A program made the translations under genes and the position numbers. The notes under the pieces were generated by a model. The model did no database searches and was not told where the DNA came from. It was given only the letters and a program-made list of their open reading frames with translations. A DNA stretch of 27,741 bases from a virus. The DNA is taken from positions 1 through 27,741 of IMG/VR virus record IMGVR_UViG_3300030419_005944; one strand, 5' to 3'. Positions 9,101 through 15,915 of the stretch are shown here, one piece after another (the first letter of the stretch is position 1; every line of letters starts with the position of its first letter).

Positions 9101-12100
9101 GAAGTAACTAAAACAGGAAAAGTTGGTATTAGTACAAATGCTTCATTAACTTTAAGTGTAAGTAAGGATGTACCTGAAGTTTTATATTATAAATTTACAC
9201 CTATTAATGAATCTTTAATTACAGAGAGTAAAAAGGGAATTGTTATTGATGAGGAGATAGATGGATATAATCAAATTGGAATTAATAATAGTTTATATTC
9301 AGGAACTTTTGCAGTTGCTGGTATTGGAACTACTACAACATTTAGTTATAATTTAGTAACTCGTCCTGAGAGACCTTCTTATAGTGAATCAGAATCTTTA
9401 TTAGAATACTCTACAGATTCAAGCACTGCATATGGTGCGATTGTAGATATTGAAATGAAATATAAAGGAAGTGGATATTCTGAAATAGTTGGTGTATCTT
9501 CTATTAATAGTGGATTAGGAACTGATTCTATTCTAGAACCATCTAGTACCAGTATTGGTAAGATAATTTCTACTGACATTGAAAATATTGGATTTAATTA
9601 TTCAGCTGATAATACTGTAAGACCCGTTGCTAATCTTCCTGAAATATTACAAATTGAATCATTAACATCTTTTGAGTCAATTGGTATTAGTTCTGCTGGT
9701 AAGAATTATACTATAGCTCCTAAATTATTAGTTCTTGATGGACTTACAGGTAAGCAAGTAAAGGATGTTGATTTAGAATATCATATTGGTGAGCAGCAAG
9801 TTACTATTTTGAAGAATACAAAGGGAATGTATAATACTACTCCTACAATCATACCTACAGGTAATGTTAATGGAATTGGTATTAACACTATAACTTATGA
9901 TTCTAGTACTCAAGATGTAACTATTGGTTTAAATACTGCTTTTAGTGATTCATCTCCATTCAGTGTGGGTGATAAAGTTTTAATCGAGAATATAAGTGTT
10001 GGTGTAGGTACTACAGGATATGGATATAATTCTTCTCAATATGATTATTCATTATTTACTTTAACTGCAGTTAATGTTCCTCTGGGTGGTGGTGTAGGTT
10101 TTGTTACTTATAGTTTAGCAGGACTTCTTCCAGAAAATGAGTATCCTGGAAATCAAGATGTTTTGAATTCAGCTGGATCCATTATTCCCGAAAAATATTT
10201 TCCTCAGTTTGATATCAAACTTCAAAAAAATAATTTTATTGAAGGAGAACAAGTTACATCAGGAAATAAAGTTGGAAAGGTGGAAAGTTGGAATAAGAAA
10301 AGGGAGACTTTAAAAATATCCTCATCTGATGAATTTGATATAGGAGATTTAATCGAAGGTACAACTTCAAGAACTGAGGGAACTATAGAATCTAAAATTA
10401 ATTTTGAATCTGATATTAAGATTGATGCAGGGTCTGTAGTGAAGCAAGGATGGAAGAAAGACACAGGTTTCCTTAATGATACTCTTCAAAGATTACCTGA
10501 TAATTTCTATTATCAAAATTTCTCATATTCATTAAAATCCAAGGTTTCTATAGACAAATGGGATAATGCAGTAACTAATTTAAACCATCCTAGTGGATTC
10601 TTGAAATTTAGTGATTTAATAGTAGAAACTACAGATTCTAAAGATATAATTGGAAGAGATAGTGATTTAGTGGCCTTTATCGATGCTATTGGAGTGGTGG
10701 ATGTAAATTGCTATCCAAGTTTTGATTTGGTCACAGAAAATTCTTTAAGTATTAGTGATACTAAGTCATTATCAGATCAGATTTACTTTAATTCTAGAGT
10801 TTTGACGGATTATTATGAATCTGTTGGTAATAGAGTTTTGACTATTGATGATTTTAGCACATCCTTTAATAGTGATCCTAGAACAACTAGATTTTCTGTT
10901 GTTGATAATTTCCCTATTAAGCACAGAAGTAAAAAATTCTTTACTTTAGTAAAAGATAAAACTTTTACTGGTGAGAGACAAACGATGCTTGTTTCACTCT
11001 TACATAATGAGGGTGAAGGATATATGAACCAATATGGTAGGGTAGAGAGTGTAACCGATCTAGGAAGTTTTGATTTTGGAGTAAGTGGTAATAATGGACA
11101 ACTTCTTTTCTATCCTACAAAATATACTGTTAATAATTACAACGTCAGTGCTGTTAGTTTTGATATAATTGGTTTTGCTAATACTACAGGTATCGGATCA
11201 ACCACCCTTGGTAATTTTGTTAATATTAATTCTACTCAAACTGCCGTCCCTACAGGAACTGCTACTACAATTGTGGGAATTGCTTCCACATATAGAAGTT
11301 CAAAAGTTCTTGTTATGGTCAATGCAGATAATGGCAGAATGGAATATGATGAACTTAATATTATTCATAATGGAACAGACGTTGATTTACTTGAATATGG
11401 TCAAATAACAACTGATGATACGGTCAATGCTACAGGTGCTGGTCTGGGTACATATACTGCATCCATGGCTACGGGAGATATAATAGTACAGTTTGTTCCT
11501 CATACAGGTATTGCCGCTTCTGTAGATACTCTAAGAGTTTCCATAGCAGATACTGCTTCGGGTAGTACGGGAATTGGTACTCAATGGATTGGGAATGGAA
11601 ATCAAGATCTTGCATTTATTGATTCTTCTTATACTAAGATTAATGCATCAGGATCTCCTACAGAAAATTTAATTGCTCAGTATGATATTAACAATACTGT
11701 AGGTACGAATGATCATAATGGTGCTTATTATATTATTAGTGTAGAAGATATTACCAATGATCGTTATGAGATGTCTGAAGTAATTGTTTTAAATGATGCT
11801 TCACAAACTTATATAACTGAGTATGGAAATCTTGCCACTGTTGCAGGATTAGGAACTGTAGGAGCTGCGGTTTCTTCAACTTGGACAAATCTATATTACA
11901 CACCTAATCCTAGTATTGATGTTCAAGTTCGTGTTTTCCAGATGAGTCTACAGATTGCTGCGGAAAATGATGCCATTACTTCTGTTGATGAAATTAGTAT
12001 TGGTAATAATGCATCAATTAGTGGTGGATATGGTACATATGAAGGAACTGAAGTTGATGTTCTAAGGGCATTTAATTTAACTCATGATGGAAGAAATATA

Positions 12101-15100
12101 TTTTCAAGAGAGTTTGATGGTAGTGATTCTTCAGTGGTTAACCTTACCAAGAACAGTGTAACTATTCCAGAGCATTTCTTTGTTAGTGGTGAAGAACTTA
12201 CATATGCTTATGATGTGGATAGTGGAAGTGCTATAGGAATTGCAACTACAACTATTACGGGTATTGGAACTACTACTCTTCTTCCTTCTACCCTTTATGC
12301 TATTAAGGTTGATGAAACCACTCTTAAATTTGCTAAGACTGCTGAAGATGCTTTAAAGACTAATCCAAGTGAAATACATTTAACCTCGGTAGGTGTTGGA
12401 GCAGCCCACACCTTAACTGCACGTAATCAAAATACTAAATGCTTAATTGGAATTGATAATGCTATTCAACAACCAGTTGTTTCTACTGCTGTTACTACTG
12501 GAATAACATCTGCTATAGGAGTGGCAGATGTAGTATTAAAAGTATCGGGAATTACTTCAATCTTTGGTGGAGATCTACTTCAGATTGACGAAGAGATAGT
12601 GAAAGTTAATACAGTTGGATATGGTACGACTAATCACATACTAGTTGATCGTGCATGGATGGGAACAGGATTGGGCATTCATACAGAGAATTCTATAGTT
12701 ACTAAAGTTACTGGTGATTACAATATTGTTGATAATACCATTAACTTTGTTACTGCCCCTCAAGGACCAACTCCTGTAAGTTCTACTACTAATCCTCCTG
12801 ATGATAGGGATTGGGTAGGAATTACTACTTTCTCTACTTTCCAAGGAAGAACCTTTATGAGAAGGGCAGCTGCAGATAGTAGTAATAGACCATATGCAAC
12901 TAATCAAATTTTTGATGATATATCTGAAGGATTTACTGGAGTTGGTAAAACATTTACTTTAAAATCAGATGGTTCAAATGCCGTTGGATTCTCTACGAAT
13001 AATGGAGTTATTCTTATTAATGGAATTTTCCAAGGTCCAACTGGAGGATTGTCTACTTACCAAGATTATATTTTATCAGAGGGTTCGGGGATAACAACTA
13101 TCACCTTTACAGGAACTGCAAGTTCATTAGCAAGTGATCCTAATAATTCTAATATTCCTGTGGGTGGTATAGTTGCTTCTGTTGGTTCTACTGGTGGTTT
13201 GGGATATCAACCACTTGTAGCTGCGGGTGGAACTGCAATTGTTTCTAGTGCAGGAACTGTTTCCTCTATTAGTATTGGTAATAGTGGATCAGGGTATAGA
13301 GTAGGAGTTCAAACTGTGGTGAATGTTGCGATTCAAACAGGAACTAACATTCAACCACAGTTAATTGGTATCGGTACTGCTGCAATCACTGATGGTCATA
13401 TCACTGGAATAGCAATTACAAACAATCAAGTAATTTATGCACCTAGAGCAATCTATGATGTTGGTTATACCTCTACAACTGGTATCACAACGATCACTAC
13501 AACGACAGCCCACGGTCTTGCAATAGGGCAAGAAGTCAAGTTAGCAGGAATTGCATTCACATGCGATTACCTCCCTGCTGTGGGCGTTCAGAGTGCCATA
13601 TATGATAATACTACAGGTATTATGACAGTTACCACATCTAGTGCTCATGGACTCTCTGTAACGGGTAAAGCAAGTGATGTAGTTCTTTCTGGATTAGCAT
13701 TTACTTGTGCATTAGACGATGGTGCTGCTACTCATTCATATCCAAGAACAAGTGATCCTGCATATGGTGGTACACCTGTAACAGGAGTTGCTAGTGTTAC
13801 TCAATTCACTATAAATGTTGGTACTTCAACTGTTCCTACTTTCTACGCATCAGGTGGTACAATACAACCTGCTTTGATAGCACCTAGAGATATAAATTTC
13901 TCCGATAGTGGTATTGATCCTGCTGCTAATGGATCTACGATTTTAACTGTCGGTAATACTACTTCATTTACTATTAATAGTGGAGTTTCTACCAGAGCAC
14001 ACTTCTACTCAAGAGGAGGAACAGTTAATAGACAAATGGATGTTATTATTGATGAACCTCGTGGATATACAAATCTTCCTTTGATTTATAGTCCTTCTGG
14101 AACAACAGGAATTGGAACACAAGCTACGGTTGATATAGTTGTGGGTCAAGGATCAAGTATTATTAATTTTGAAATCAAAAATACTGGTTATGGATATCGA
14201 GATAATCAAGTCTTGACTGTTCCTAAGATGGGAACCACAGGTATTCCTACAGATCCATCTAAAACTTTTGAAGAATTCCAAATTACTATACAGGATGTTT
14301 CTACTGATTCATTTGCGGGTTGGACATTTGGTCAACTTGAAGTTCTTGATAAGATTCAAAGTGAATTTAATGGATCTAAGAAAATATTTACTTTGAAGAA
14401 AGATGGTGCTCCAATTACGATTAGAGCAAGAGAGGGATCTAATATCGATGTTCAATCTACTATTCTCGTCTTCATTAATAATACTCTTCAAGTACCTGGT
14501 GACGGTTATACTCTCACTAATGGAAGTATATTAACATTTGCTGAGGCTCCTAAAGGACGTGAAACAGATGGATCATTTGATGGCGACACTTGTAAGATTC
14601 TCTTCTATAAGGGAAGTGGAGATATTGATGTTACATTTACTGAAGTATTGGATACGGTTAAAAAAGGAGATACTCTTCAAATTATGGGTGATGGTGATCT
14701 TTGTGCTAATTCTATAGAAGAAGATAAGAGACTAGTGAAAGAAGTTATAGCAACTGATATTGTTGATACAAACGGTTATACTGGTGTTGGTATTAATGGA
14801 GATCCTGATTGTAAGAGAACAGTTACATGGTGTAAGCAGGGTATTGATAAGATTATTAATGGACAAATCATTAGTAAGAGTCGTGAAGAGTTAGAGGCTT
14901 TAATTAATCCTACTACATTCATTATTCAATCTGTGGGTGTAGGATCTACTGTTATATTTGTAGAGAGTGTAAGAACATTCTTCGATCCTGATAATGAAGA
15001 TCAAACCACTGCTAAGACTCAAAAGATTTCTATAACCTCTCAAGATAATATTGTTGGGGCCTCGGCAACTGCAGTCGTATCTGCTGCTGGTACTATTTCT

Positions 15101-15880
15101 GCTGTTACAGTGAGTATGGGTGGAACAGGATATACTGCTGCTCCTAATGTAATTATTGGTACTCCTGTTGGTTTAGGAACGACAACAAGAGCATCTGCTA
15201 CGTCCACTCTTACAGGTGATGCAGTTTCTGCCATTACAGTTACATCTCCTGGTACAGGATACACTAATACTTCTGTACCAGAAGTTTTGATTGAAGTTCC
15301 TAATGTAACAAGAGAAATAAATGATTCTTCTACATATGAAGGTGACTTTGGAGAAATTGTAGGAGTTGGTACAACGTGTGTAGGTGTCGCATCTACAGGC
15401 ATTGTATTTGATATGTACATCCCTACAAATTCCTTCTTAAGGGATACTGATATTGTCGGAACTGCGGTTACAATTAGTGGTATTCAAACTGGTTACTATT
15501 TTACGGTTTCTGGTAGTAATATTGGAAACGGAGTAACATCTATTTACCAAAATAGATCAGTTTTAGGAATAGGAACTACTTTCTTAGATAATGTATATGA
15601 AGTTGCTGCAGTTTCGGTTGCACAAACTTCCGTACCTGGTATTGCCAATACATATGTGGCTAGAGTAACGACTAGTGTTTCTAGTTTCAATTCTTTATCA
15701 GGAGTGGGTGTAAGTGAATTGTTTGGAAACTTCTCGTGGGGAAGAATAACATTAGGTAGTAGACCTAGCACTGCTGTTACATCCTTTACTGCATACACGC
15801 AAAACGGATTTACAGGAATCTCTACTTCGGCAGTTGTCAGTAGGGTTACTCCATTAAAGTCTAAAAATTATTCTGCTTAA
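3137..15880 (+). CDS. Giant 4247-residue modular baseplate/virion structural protein in the gp7 position
   Basis: One uninterrupted frame of 4247 codons between gp6 and gp8, the slot occupied by wedge protein gp7 in T4 (about 1030 residues). I see no convincing sequence match to T4 gp7, so gp7 is a positional guess. The first 60 residues (RVQIQNIVENQLPSFVQEDF, then LGEFLKEYY) look helical and recur in other marine T4-like phages as far as I recall; this may be the baseplate anchor. The rest is beta-rich and built from repeated modules: about 15 GxGY repeats from residue 756 to 4040, about seven HGxxxGDxV units, three EEI...R...GT units near residues 103, 1580 and 3144, two FTL...ING...PG units near 3250 and 3740, and a YHYH-like domain at about 1255-1390. 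GIGTT and VGVGTT strings are scattered throughout. No signal peptide or membrane segment is seen. The start ATG 3137 has no Shine-Dalgarno. It is probably a long peripheral spoke or fibre of the baseplate. Confidence 0.85.
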   Translation: MISTDLQRVQIQNIVENQLPSFVQEDFPLLGEFLKEYYVSQEYPGASADLIQNIDEYLKLESLTNNTQETELGSAVGYQDTTITVTFDLNKSIFGTYHFPDRDGLIQIDNEIILYKEKTNTTFTGCVRGFSGVTSYGMHDELTFSQSDVNPHAKGSKVTNLSALLFNKFLLKLKNQISPGFEDRTLDVDVNQRLFISRSKDFYETKGTDESYNILFGALYGEKVDVIKPREFLFRPSDADYRVTKDLVVESIEGDPLDLLNSTLYQDSAHFGDHYCVDRAYAPVSGVEKISIGNSDFYKLNLDYGYARDVPLKGSVYGEFIVHPNTKVITEVAVGSSVIDVDSTIGFPEAGELYAIYGTGATGILTYRSKSINQFFDVGLANTTTVGITTLINSKENIRLNTDVYGYVGLGTTTKVSMRVTGVLADLEIPDDTYYFDNNDTVSIKSLGITTSSPKTENWFYNVSTKYDVESITLVDASDFTYTLVTYAKNNFRLGDKVTVIDSSANTKDSTITEVISDYSFSIKGQGNIVDGKYSVERKILRAKVNTTLSDYSYIDNYFANVQNTYVKFNQDLLVASSSIPNYDSAPLNFYDRKITLNGEYSGAEFTILDVNDHGYWTGDAVYYSPYTIETKDFLGNVTKVVSKFPEMEEGVYFVNRLNKNQFQLATSPSNISNNSFISVSGIVTSNTLEYLDFHDKDVDHQLLLKEIKNPINEDGDYVTEPGSRTGILVNGVEILNYKSNEAVYYGPIKDIDIAAAGNGYDVINPPILHVSDNVGTGATGICAVEGGLVAINIEDPGFDYVSHPTLTISGGNGEGARASVNTKMIEHSVSFNATADSARVDLTDSTIGFSTYHKFRNGEKVIYKTFGQTAVNGISTDAVYYVHTVGVSTVKLYKSETEAVNVGLNTVILSGFGVGVHNLQSVNKKQIISNIIVDNSGSGYQNKKRTIISATGINTALNQINIDKHGYKSGEIIQYSYNVDQITGINSNTNYIVTEVDANNFKLSSVGVGTTTKFLYYETEQYIDFSVAGLGTGTHTFNYEPITVTLSGEIGVLTATGQDFQAKLQPLFKGSLDSIQVTNEGSAYGSSDIINYDRQPLLTLNSGSGAEITPIINNGKIVEVQVDNQGEGYNAPPRLVISANQGNYGKLVPIVNDGKITSVRIDNAGIGYTGNVGVAVTTDGSNGQLRARIKTWNINLFQKYVDIISDDDGILDEAENSEFGIQYTHLYSPRKLRESVYVRDQDNNIKYGLPDLQKVDGEEVSASFHSPIIGWAYDGNPIYGPYGYSERTGGSIKAMESGYKAVTASNRPSLSIFPQGFFIDDFEFNNSGDLDEHNGRFCITPDYPHGVYAYFSTINPTTIENSGAFNKYRKPEFPYLIGNSFHSQPNTFNYDNSINQKSYDLNTTSYFRNTTPYSLTDEYASYDFLYQPNKEREQLIDINLVSHGSIEKVGILTGGNNYKVNDTVNFEQIGEIQRAKGKVSKVSGKVITNISVASSTISDIEIAPFDVNGQYIAFSTSPHNFTNLNLVSLSGFNTSTNNLQGSFNIGVKTESVLLAGAATTIGATGIVTYFGISGSLSNDLLSIRENDILGIGTETIKVLQVDRTNSRLRILRAQESTMGSAHTAGSVITEDSRKFTFNASPENEVKFELNKEIYFEPKEALGIGTLAGVGIGTTIFFSNPGAGITQIFIQTEAIYLPNHDLKTGDVVNYKTNTGDPIGVSTDGITLYNLPTDAPLYIGKISNDLVGIQTFQVGIGSTGTFVGIASTTVNRGLLRLTGIGTGVYHSFKTVKNNVVNAEAHKNTVTVATASTHGLKFNDNVTIDVQPGIGTTVTVKYNDFNRRIVFNPKSFVAGNVDTTANTIEITNHGLNTGDKVIHTATTASGGLEDEKMYYIFKFSTSKVKLCLSKYESEQFEPEFVNITSASAGTLSPINPLTNLYKNNSVRFDLSDPSLASFVGVSSYSAFDLNLYTDSKFNNEFYSSLSSNTFEVTKTGKVGISTNASLTLSVSKDVPEVLYYKFTPINESLITESKKGIVIDEEIDGYNQIGINNSLYSGTFAVAGIGTTTTFSYNLVTRPERPSYSESESLLEYSTDSSTAYGAIVDIEMKYKGSGYSEIVGVSSINSGLGTDSILEPSSTSIGKIISTDIENIGFNYSADNTVRPVANLPEILQIESLTSFESIGISSAGKNYTIAPKLLVLDGLTGKQVKDVDLEYHIGEQQVTILKNTKGMYNTTPTIIPTGNVNGIGINTITYDSSTQDVTIGLNTAFSDSSPFSVGDKVLIENISVGVGTTGYGYNSSQYDYSLFTLTAVNVPLGGGVGFVTYSLAGLLPENEYPGNQDVLNSAGSIIPEKYFPQFDIKLQKNNFIEGEQVTSGNKVGKVESWNKKRETLKISSSDEFDIGDLIEGTTSRTEGTIESKINFESDIKIDAGSVVKQGWKKDTGFLNDTLQRLPDNFYYQNFSYSLKSKVSIDKWDNAVTNLNHPSGFLKFSDLIVETTDSKDIIGRDSDLVAFIDAIGVVDVNCYPSFDLVTENSLSISDTKSLSDQIYFNSRVLTDYYESVGNRVLTIDDFSTSFNSDPRTTRFSVVDNFPIKHRSKKFFTLVKDKTFTGERQTMLVSLLHNEGEGYMNQYGRVESVTDLGSFDFGVSGNNGQLLFYPTKYTVNNYNVSAVSFDIIGFANTTGIGSTTLGNFVNINSTQTAVPTGTATTIVGIASTYRSSKVLVMVNADNGRMEYDELNIIHNGTDVDLLEYGQITTDDTVNATGAGLGTYTASMATGDIIVQFVPHTGIAASVDTLRVSIADTASGSTGIGTQWIGNGNQDLAFIDSSYTKINASGSPTENLIAQYDINNTVGTNDHNGAYYIISVEDITNDRYEMSEVIVLNDASQTYITEYGNLATVAGLGTVGAAVSSTWTNLYYTPNPSIDVQVRVFQMSLQIAAENDAITSVDEISIGNNASISGGYGTYEGTEVDVLRAFNLTHDGRNIFSREFDGSDSSVVNLTKNSVTIPEHFFVSGEELTYAYDVDSGSAIGIATTTITGIGTTTLLPSTLYAIKVDETTLKFAKTAEDALKTNPSEIHLTSVGVGAAHTLTARNQNTKCLIGIDNAIQQPVVSTAVTTGITSAIGVADVVLKVSGITSIFGGDLLQIDEEIVKVNTVGYGTTNHILVDRAWMGTGLGIHTENSIVTKVTGDYNIVDNTINFVTAPQGPTPVSSTTNPPDDRDWVGITTFSTFQGRTFMRRAAADSSNRPYATNQIFDDISEGFTGVGKTFTLKSDGSNAVGFSTNNGVILINGIFQGPTGGLSTYQDYILSEGSGITTITFTGTASSLASDPNNSNIPVGGIVASVGSTGGLGYQPLVAAGGTAIVSSAGTVSSISIGNSGSGYRVGVQTVVNVAIQTGTNIQPQLIGIGTAAITDGHITGIAITNNQVIYAPRAIYDVGYTSTTGITTITTTTAHGLAIGQEVKLAGIAFTCDYLPAVGVQSAIYDNTTGIMTVTTSSAHGLSVTGKASDVVLSGLAFTCALDDGAATHSYPRTSDPAYGGTPVTGVASVTQFTINVGTSTVPTFYASGGTIQPALIAPRDINFSDSGIDPAANGSTILTVGNTTSFTINSGVSTRAHFYSRGGTVNRQMDVIIDEPRGYTNLPLIYSPSGTTGIGTQATVDIVVGQGSSIINFEIKNTGYGYRDNQVLTVPKMGTTGIPTDPSKTFEEFQITIQDVSTDSFAGWTFGQLEVLDKIQSEFNGSKKIFTLKKDGAPITIRAREGSNIDVQSTILVFINNTLQVPGDGYTLTNGSILTFAEAPKGRETDGSFDGDTCKILFYKGSGDIDVTFTEVLDTVKKGDTLQIMGDGDLCANSIEEDKRLVKEVIATDIVDTNGYTGVGINGDPDCKRTVTWCKQGIDKIINGQIISKSREELEALINPTTFIIQSVGVGSTVIFVESVRTFFDPDNEDQTTAKTQKISITSQDNIVGASATAVVSAAGTISAVTVSMGGTGYTAAPNVIIGTPVGLGTTTRASATSTLTGDAVSAITVTSPGTGYTNTSVPEVLIEVPNVTREINDSSTYEGDFGEIVGVGTTCVGVASTGIVFDMYIPTNSFLRDTDIVGTAVTISGIQTGYYFTVSGSNIGNGVTSIYQNRSVLGIGTTFLDNVYEVAAVSVAQTSVPGIANTYVARVTTSVSSFNSLSGVGVSELFGNFSWGRITLGSRPSTAVTSFTAYTQNGFTGISTSAVVSRVTPLKSKNYSA
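3440..3580 (+). other. EEI-type module, copy 1 (giant protein residues about 103-147)
   Basis: The segment reads LIQIDNEIILY, a short spacer, then FTGCVRGFSG and a histidine-containing turn. Phage tail proteins often carry this pattern: an acidic pair before Ile, a strand, an Arg-Gly turn and a closing strand. Related segments occur at 7874-8043, 12566-12720 and, in the DUF4815 protein, 23746-23920. Confidence 0.5.
4960..6250 (+). repeat. HGxxxGDxV protein repeats, first cluster
   Basis: Three divergent copies of a module of about 65-80 residues are encoded here, at residues about 611 (DHGYWTGDAVYY), 851 (YHKFRNGEKVIY) and 964 (KHGYKSGEIIQY). Each opens with His-Gly or similar, a Gly-Asp or Gly-Glu turn and a Val/Ile-x-Tyr strand. 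Each continues with a YYV or NYIV strand and a xxFKL or TVKLY strand, and copies two and three end in a GVGVHN- or GTGTHT-like turn. The nucleotide sequences have diverged, so these are ancient rather than recent copies. Confidence 0.6.
5400..6690 (+). repeat. GxGY protein repeats, first cluster in the giant protein
   Basis: Six copies of a short beta repeat are encoded, with cores at residues about 756 (GNGYDVINPP), 796 (PGFDYVSHP), 937 (SGSGYQNKK), 1079 (EGSAYGSSD), 1125 (QGEGYNAPP) and 1165 (AGIGYTGNV). The usual unit is a strand ending in N, x-G-x-G-Y, a Pro-containing turn, a strand such as LVIS or LTIS, then a Gly/Ala-rich turn. They are interleaved with the HGxxxGDxV units. Confidence 0.65.
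6900..7300 (+). other. YHYH-like domain inside the giant protein (residues about 1255-1390)
   Basis: The order of motifs matches the YHYH family: WAYDGNPIYGPYGY, an insert of about 50 residues, DLDEHNGRFCITPDYPHG, then VYAYF where the family usually has YHYH, and FPYLIGNSF where the family ends in a Pro-Tyr-x-x-Gly-Cys segment. The name-giving motif is degenerate, with Ala and Phe replacing both histidines. The family's biochemical activity is not known to me. Here it lies within a repeat-rich virion protein, so a structural or surface-binding role is inferred. Confidence 0.7.
7490..7550 (+). repeat. Isolated GxGY-type repeat (giant protein residue about 1455)
   Basis: TGGNNYKVNDTVNFEQIG is a diverged copy of the GxGY repeat, standing alone just after the YHYH-like domain. 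The Tyr and the following turn-strand pattern are kept while the second Gly is replaced by Asn. Confidence 0.45.
8220..8930 (+). repeat. HGxxxGDxV protein repeats, second cluster
   Basis: Three units are encoded at residues about 1697 (NHDLKTGDVVNY), 1809 (THGLKFNDNVTI) and 1865 (NHGLNTGDKVIH). The first and third show the full turn of Gly-Asp followed by a Val strand, and the third carries MYYIFKFSTSKVKL, the same strand order as the first cluster. A further unit occurs alone near nt 12160-12420 (EHFFVSGEELTY). Confidence 0.55.
9460..9740 (+). repeat. GxGY protein repeats, second cluster in the giant protein
   Basis: Three copies are encoded at residues about 2110 (KGSGYSEIV), 2150 (IGFNYSADN) and 2186 (AGKNYTIAPKLLVL). 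The third is closest to the consensus, with Pro after Tyr-Thr-x-Ala and the downstream LLVL strand. Confidence 0.55.
12920..13110 (+). other. FTL-ING module, copy 1 (giant protein residues about 3262-3325)
   Basis: The segment runs from GVGKTFTLKSDG through GVILINGIFQGP to YQDYILSEG and an ITFTGTA strand. It resembles segments I associate with tail structural proteins of marine phages: F-T-L, a short loop, V-x-I-N-G, Q-x-P, Y-x-L and an I-x-F strand. A second copy is encoded at about 14350-14570. Confidence 0.5.
13280..13330 (+). repeat. GxGY protein repeat (giant protein residue about 3382)
   Basis: NSGSGYRVGVQTVVNVAI is an isolated, well-formed GxGY unit preceded by the strand VSSISIG, as in the clusters further left. 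Confidence 0.5.
13460..14040 (+). repeat. Partly duplicated AHGL-AFTC / GGT segment of the giant protein
   Basis: Two successive segments share ordered motifs: TTGITTITTTTAHGL then LAGIAFTC (residues about 3450-3475), and TTGIMTVTTSSAHGL then LSGLAFTC (about 3490-3535). Each is tied to a following FTINVG or FTINSG strand and an FYxxGGT turn, the latter occurring at about 3567-3583 and 3618-3635. The first part is clearly richer in GC than the surroundings: 29 of 60 bases for 13501-13560 and 27 of 60 for 13561-13620 by hand count, against about 18 of 60 in a typical line such as 6001-6060. Confidence 0.55.
14050..14230 (+). repeat. GxGY protein repeats, third pair in the giant protein
   Basis: Two units are encoded at residues about 3640 (PRGYTNLPLIYS) and 3682 (TGYGYRDNQVLTV). 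Between them lies a TTGIGTQATV turn-strand like the one that separates units elsewhere. Confidence 0.5.
14350..14570 (+). other. FTL-ING module, copy 2 (giant protein residues about 3740-3812)
   Basis: FNGSKKIFTLKKDG, then ILVFINNTLQVPGDGYTL and ILTFAEAPKG follow the same order as the copy at 12920-13110, with ING changed to INN. It is followed by a segment of predicted mixed structure containing DTLQIMGDGDLC. Confidence 0.5.
15110..15300 (+). repeat. GxGY protein repeats, last pair in the giant protein
   Basis: Two close copies are encoded: MGGTGYTAAPNVIIGTP (residue about 3994) and SPGTGYTNTSVPEVLIEVP (about 4037). They are separated by GLGTTTRASATSTL and a strand AVSAITVT. These are the nearest to the consensus seen in gp14 at the right end of the window. 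Confidence 0.6.
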
Positions 15881-15888
15881 TAATCTTT

Positions 15889-15896
15889 GATAAATA
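15889..15896 (+). promoter_or_regulatory. Late promoter box GATAAATA upstream of gp8
   Basis: GATAAATA matches the NATAAATA late-promoter motif reported for cyanomyoviruses completely and the T4 core at seven of eight positions. It lies in the 35-base gap after the giant gene and ends 19 bases before the gp8 start. A start site near 15902 would leave a leader of about 14 bases. This is the clearest of the four such boxes because it is in a true intergenic gap at the expected distance. Confidence 0.65.
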
Positions 15897-15915
15897 AGTA
15901 AAAAACTATCGCAAA

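Noticed and set aside
11169-11408. 79-codon Leu-rich frame on the + strand inside the giant gene
   Set aside because: It is an out-of-frame reading of repeat codons in the giant gene, without start signals.
5400-15300. Diversity-generating retroelement or phase-variable target in the repeat regions
   Set aside because: No reverse transcriptase gene, template repeat or long simple-sequence tract is visible, and the repeats are diverged at the DNA level.
15040-15420. 126-codon antisense open frame in the giant gene, Val/Pro/Thr-rich
   Set aside because: The composition is the mirror of the GxGY and GIGTT repeats on the + strand. Similar mirror frames appear opposite every repeat cluster, including the one in gp14.
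3137-15880. Assigning the giant protein as a gp7 homologue
   Set aside because: Only position supports it. I could not see convincing sequence similarity to T4 gp7, so no gene symbol was given.
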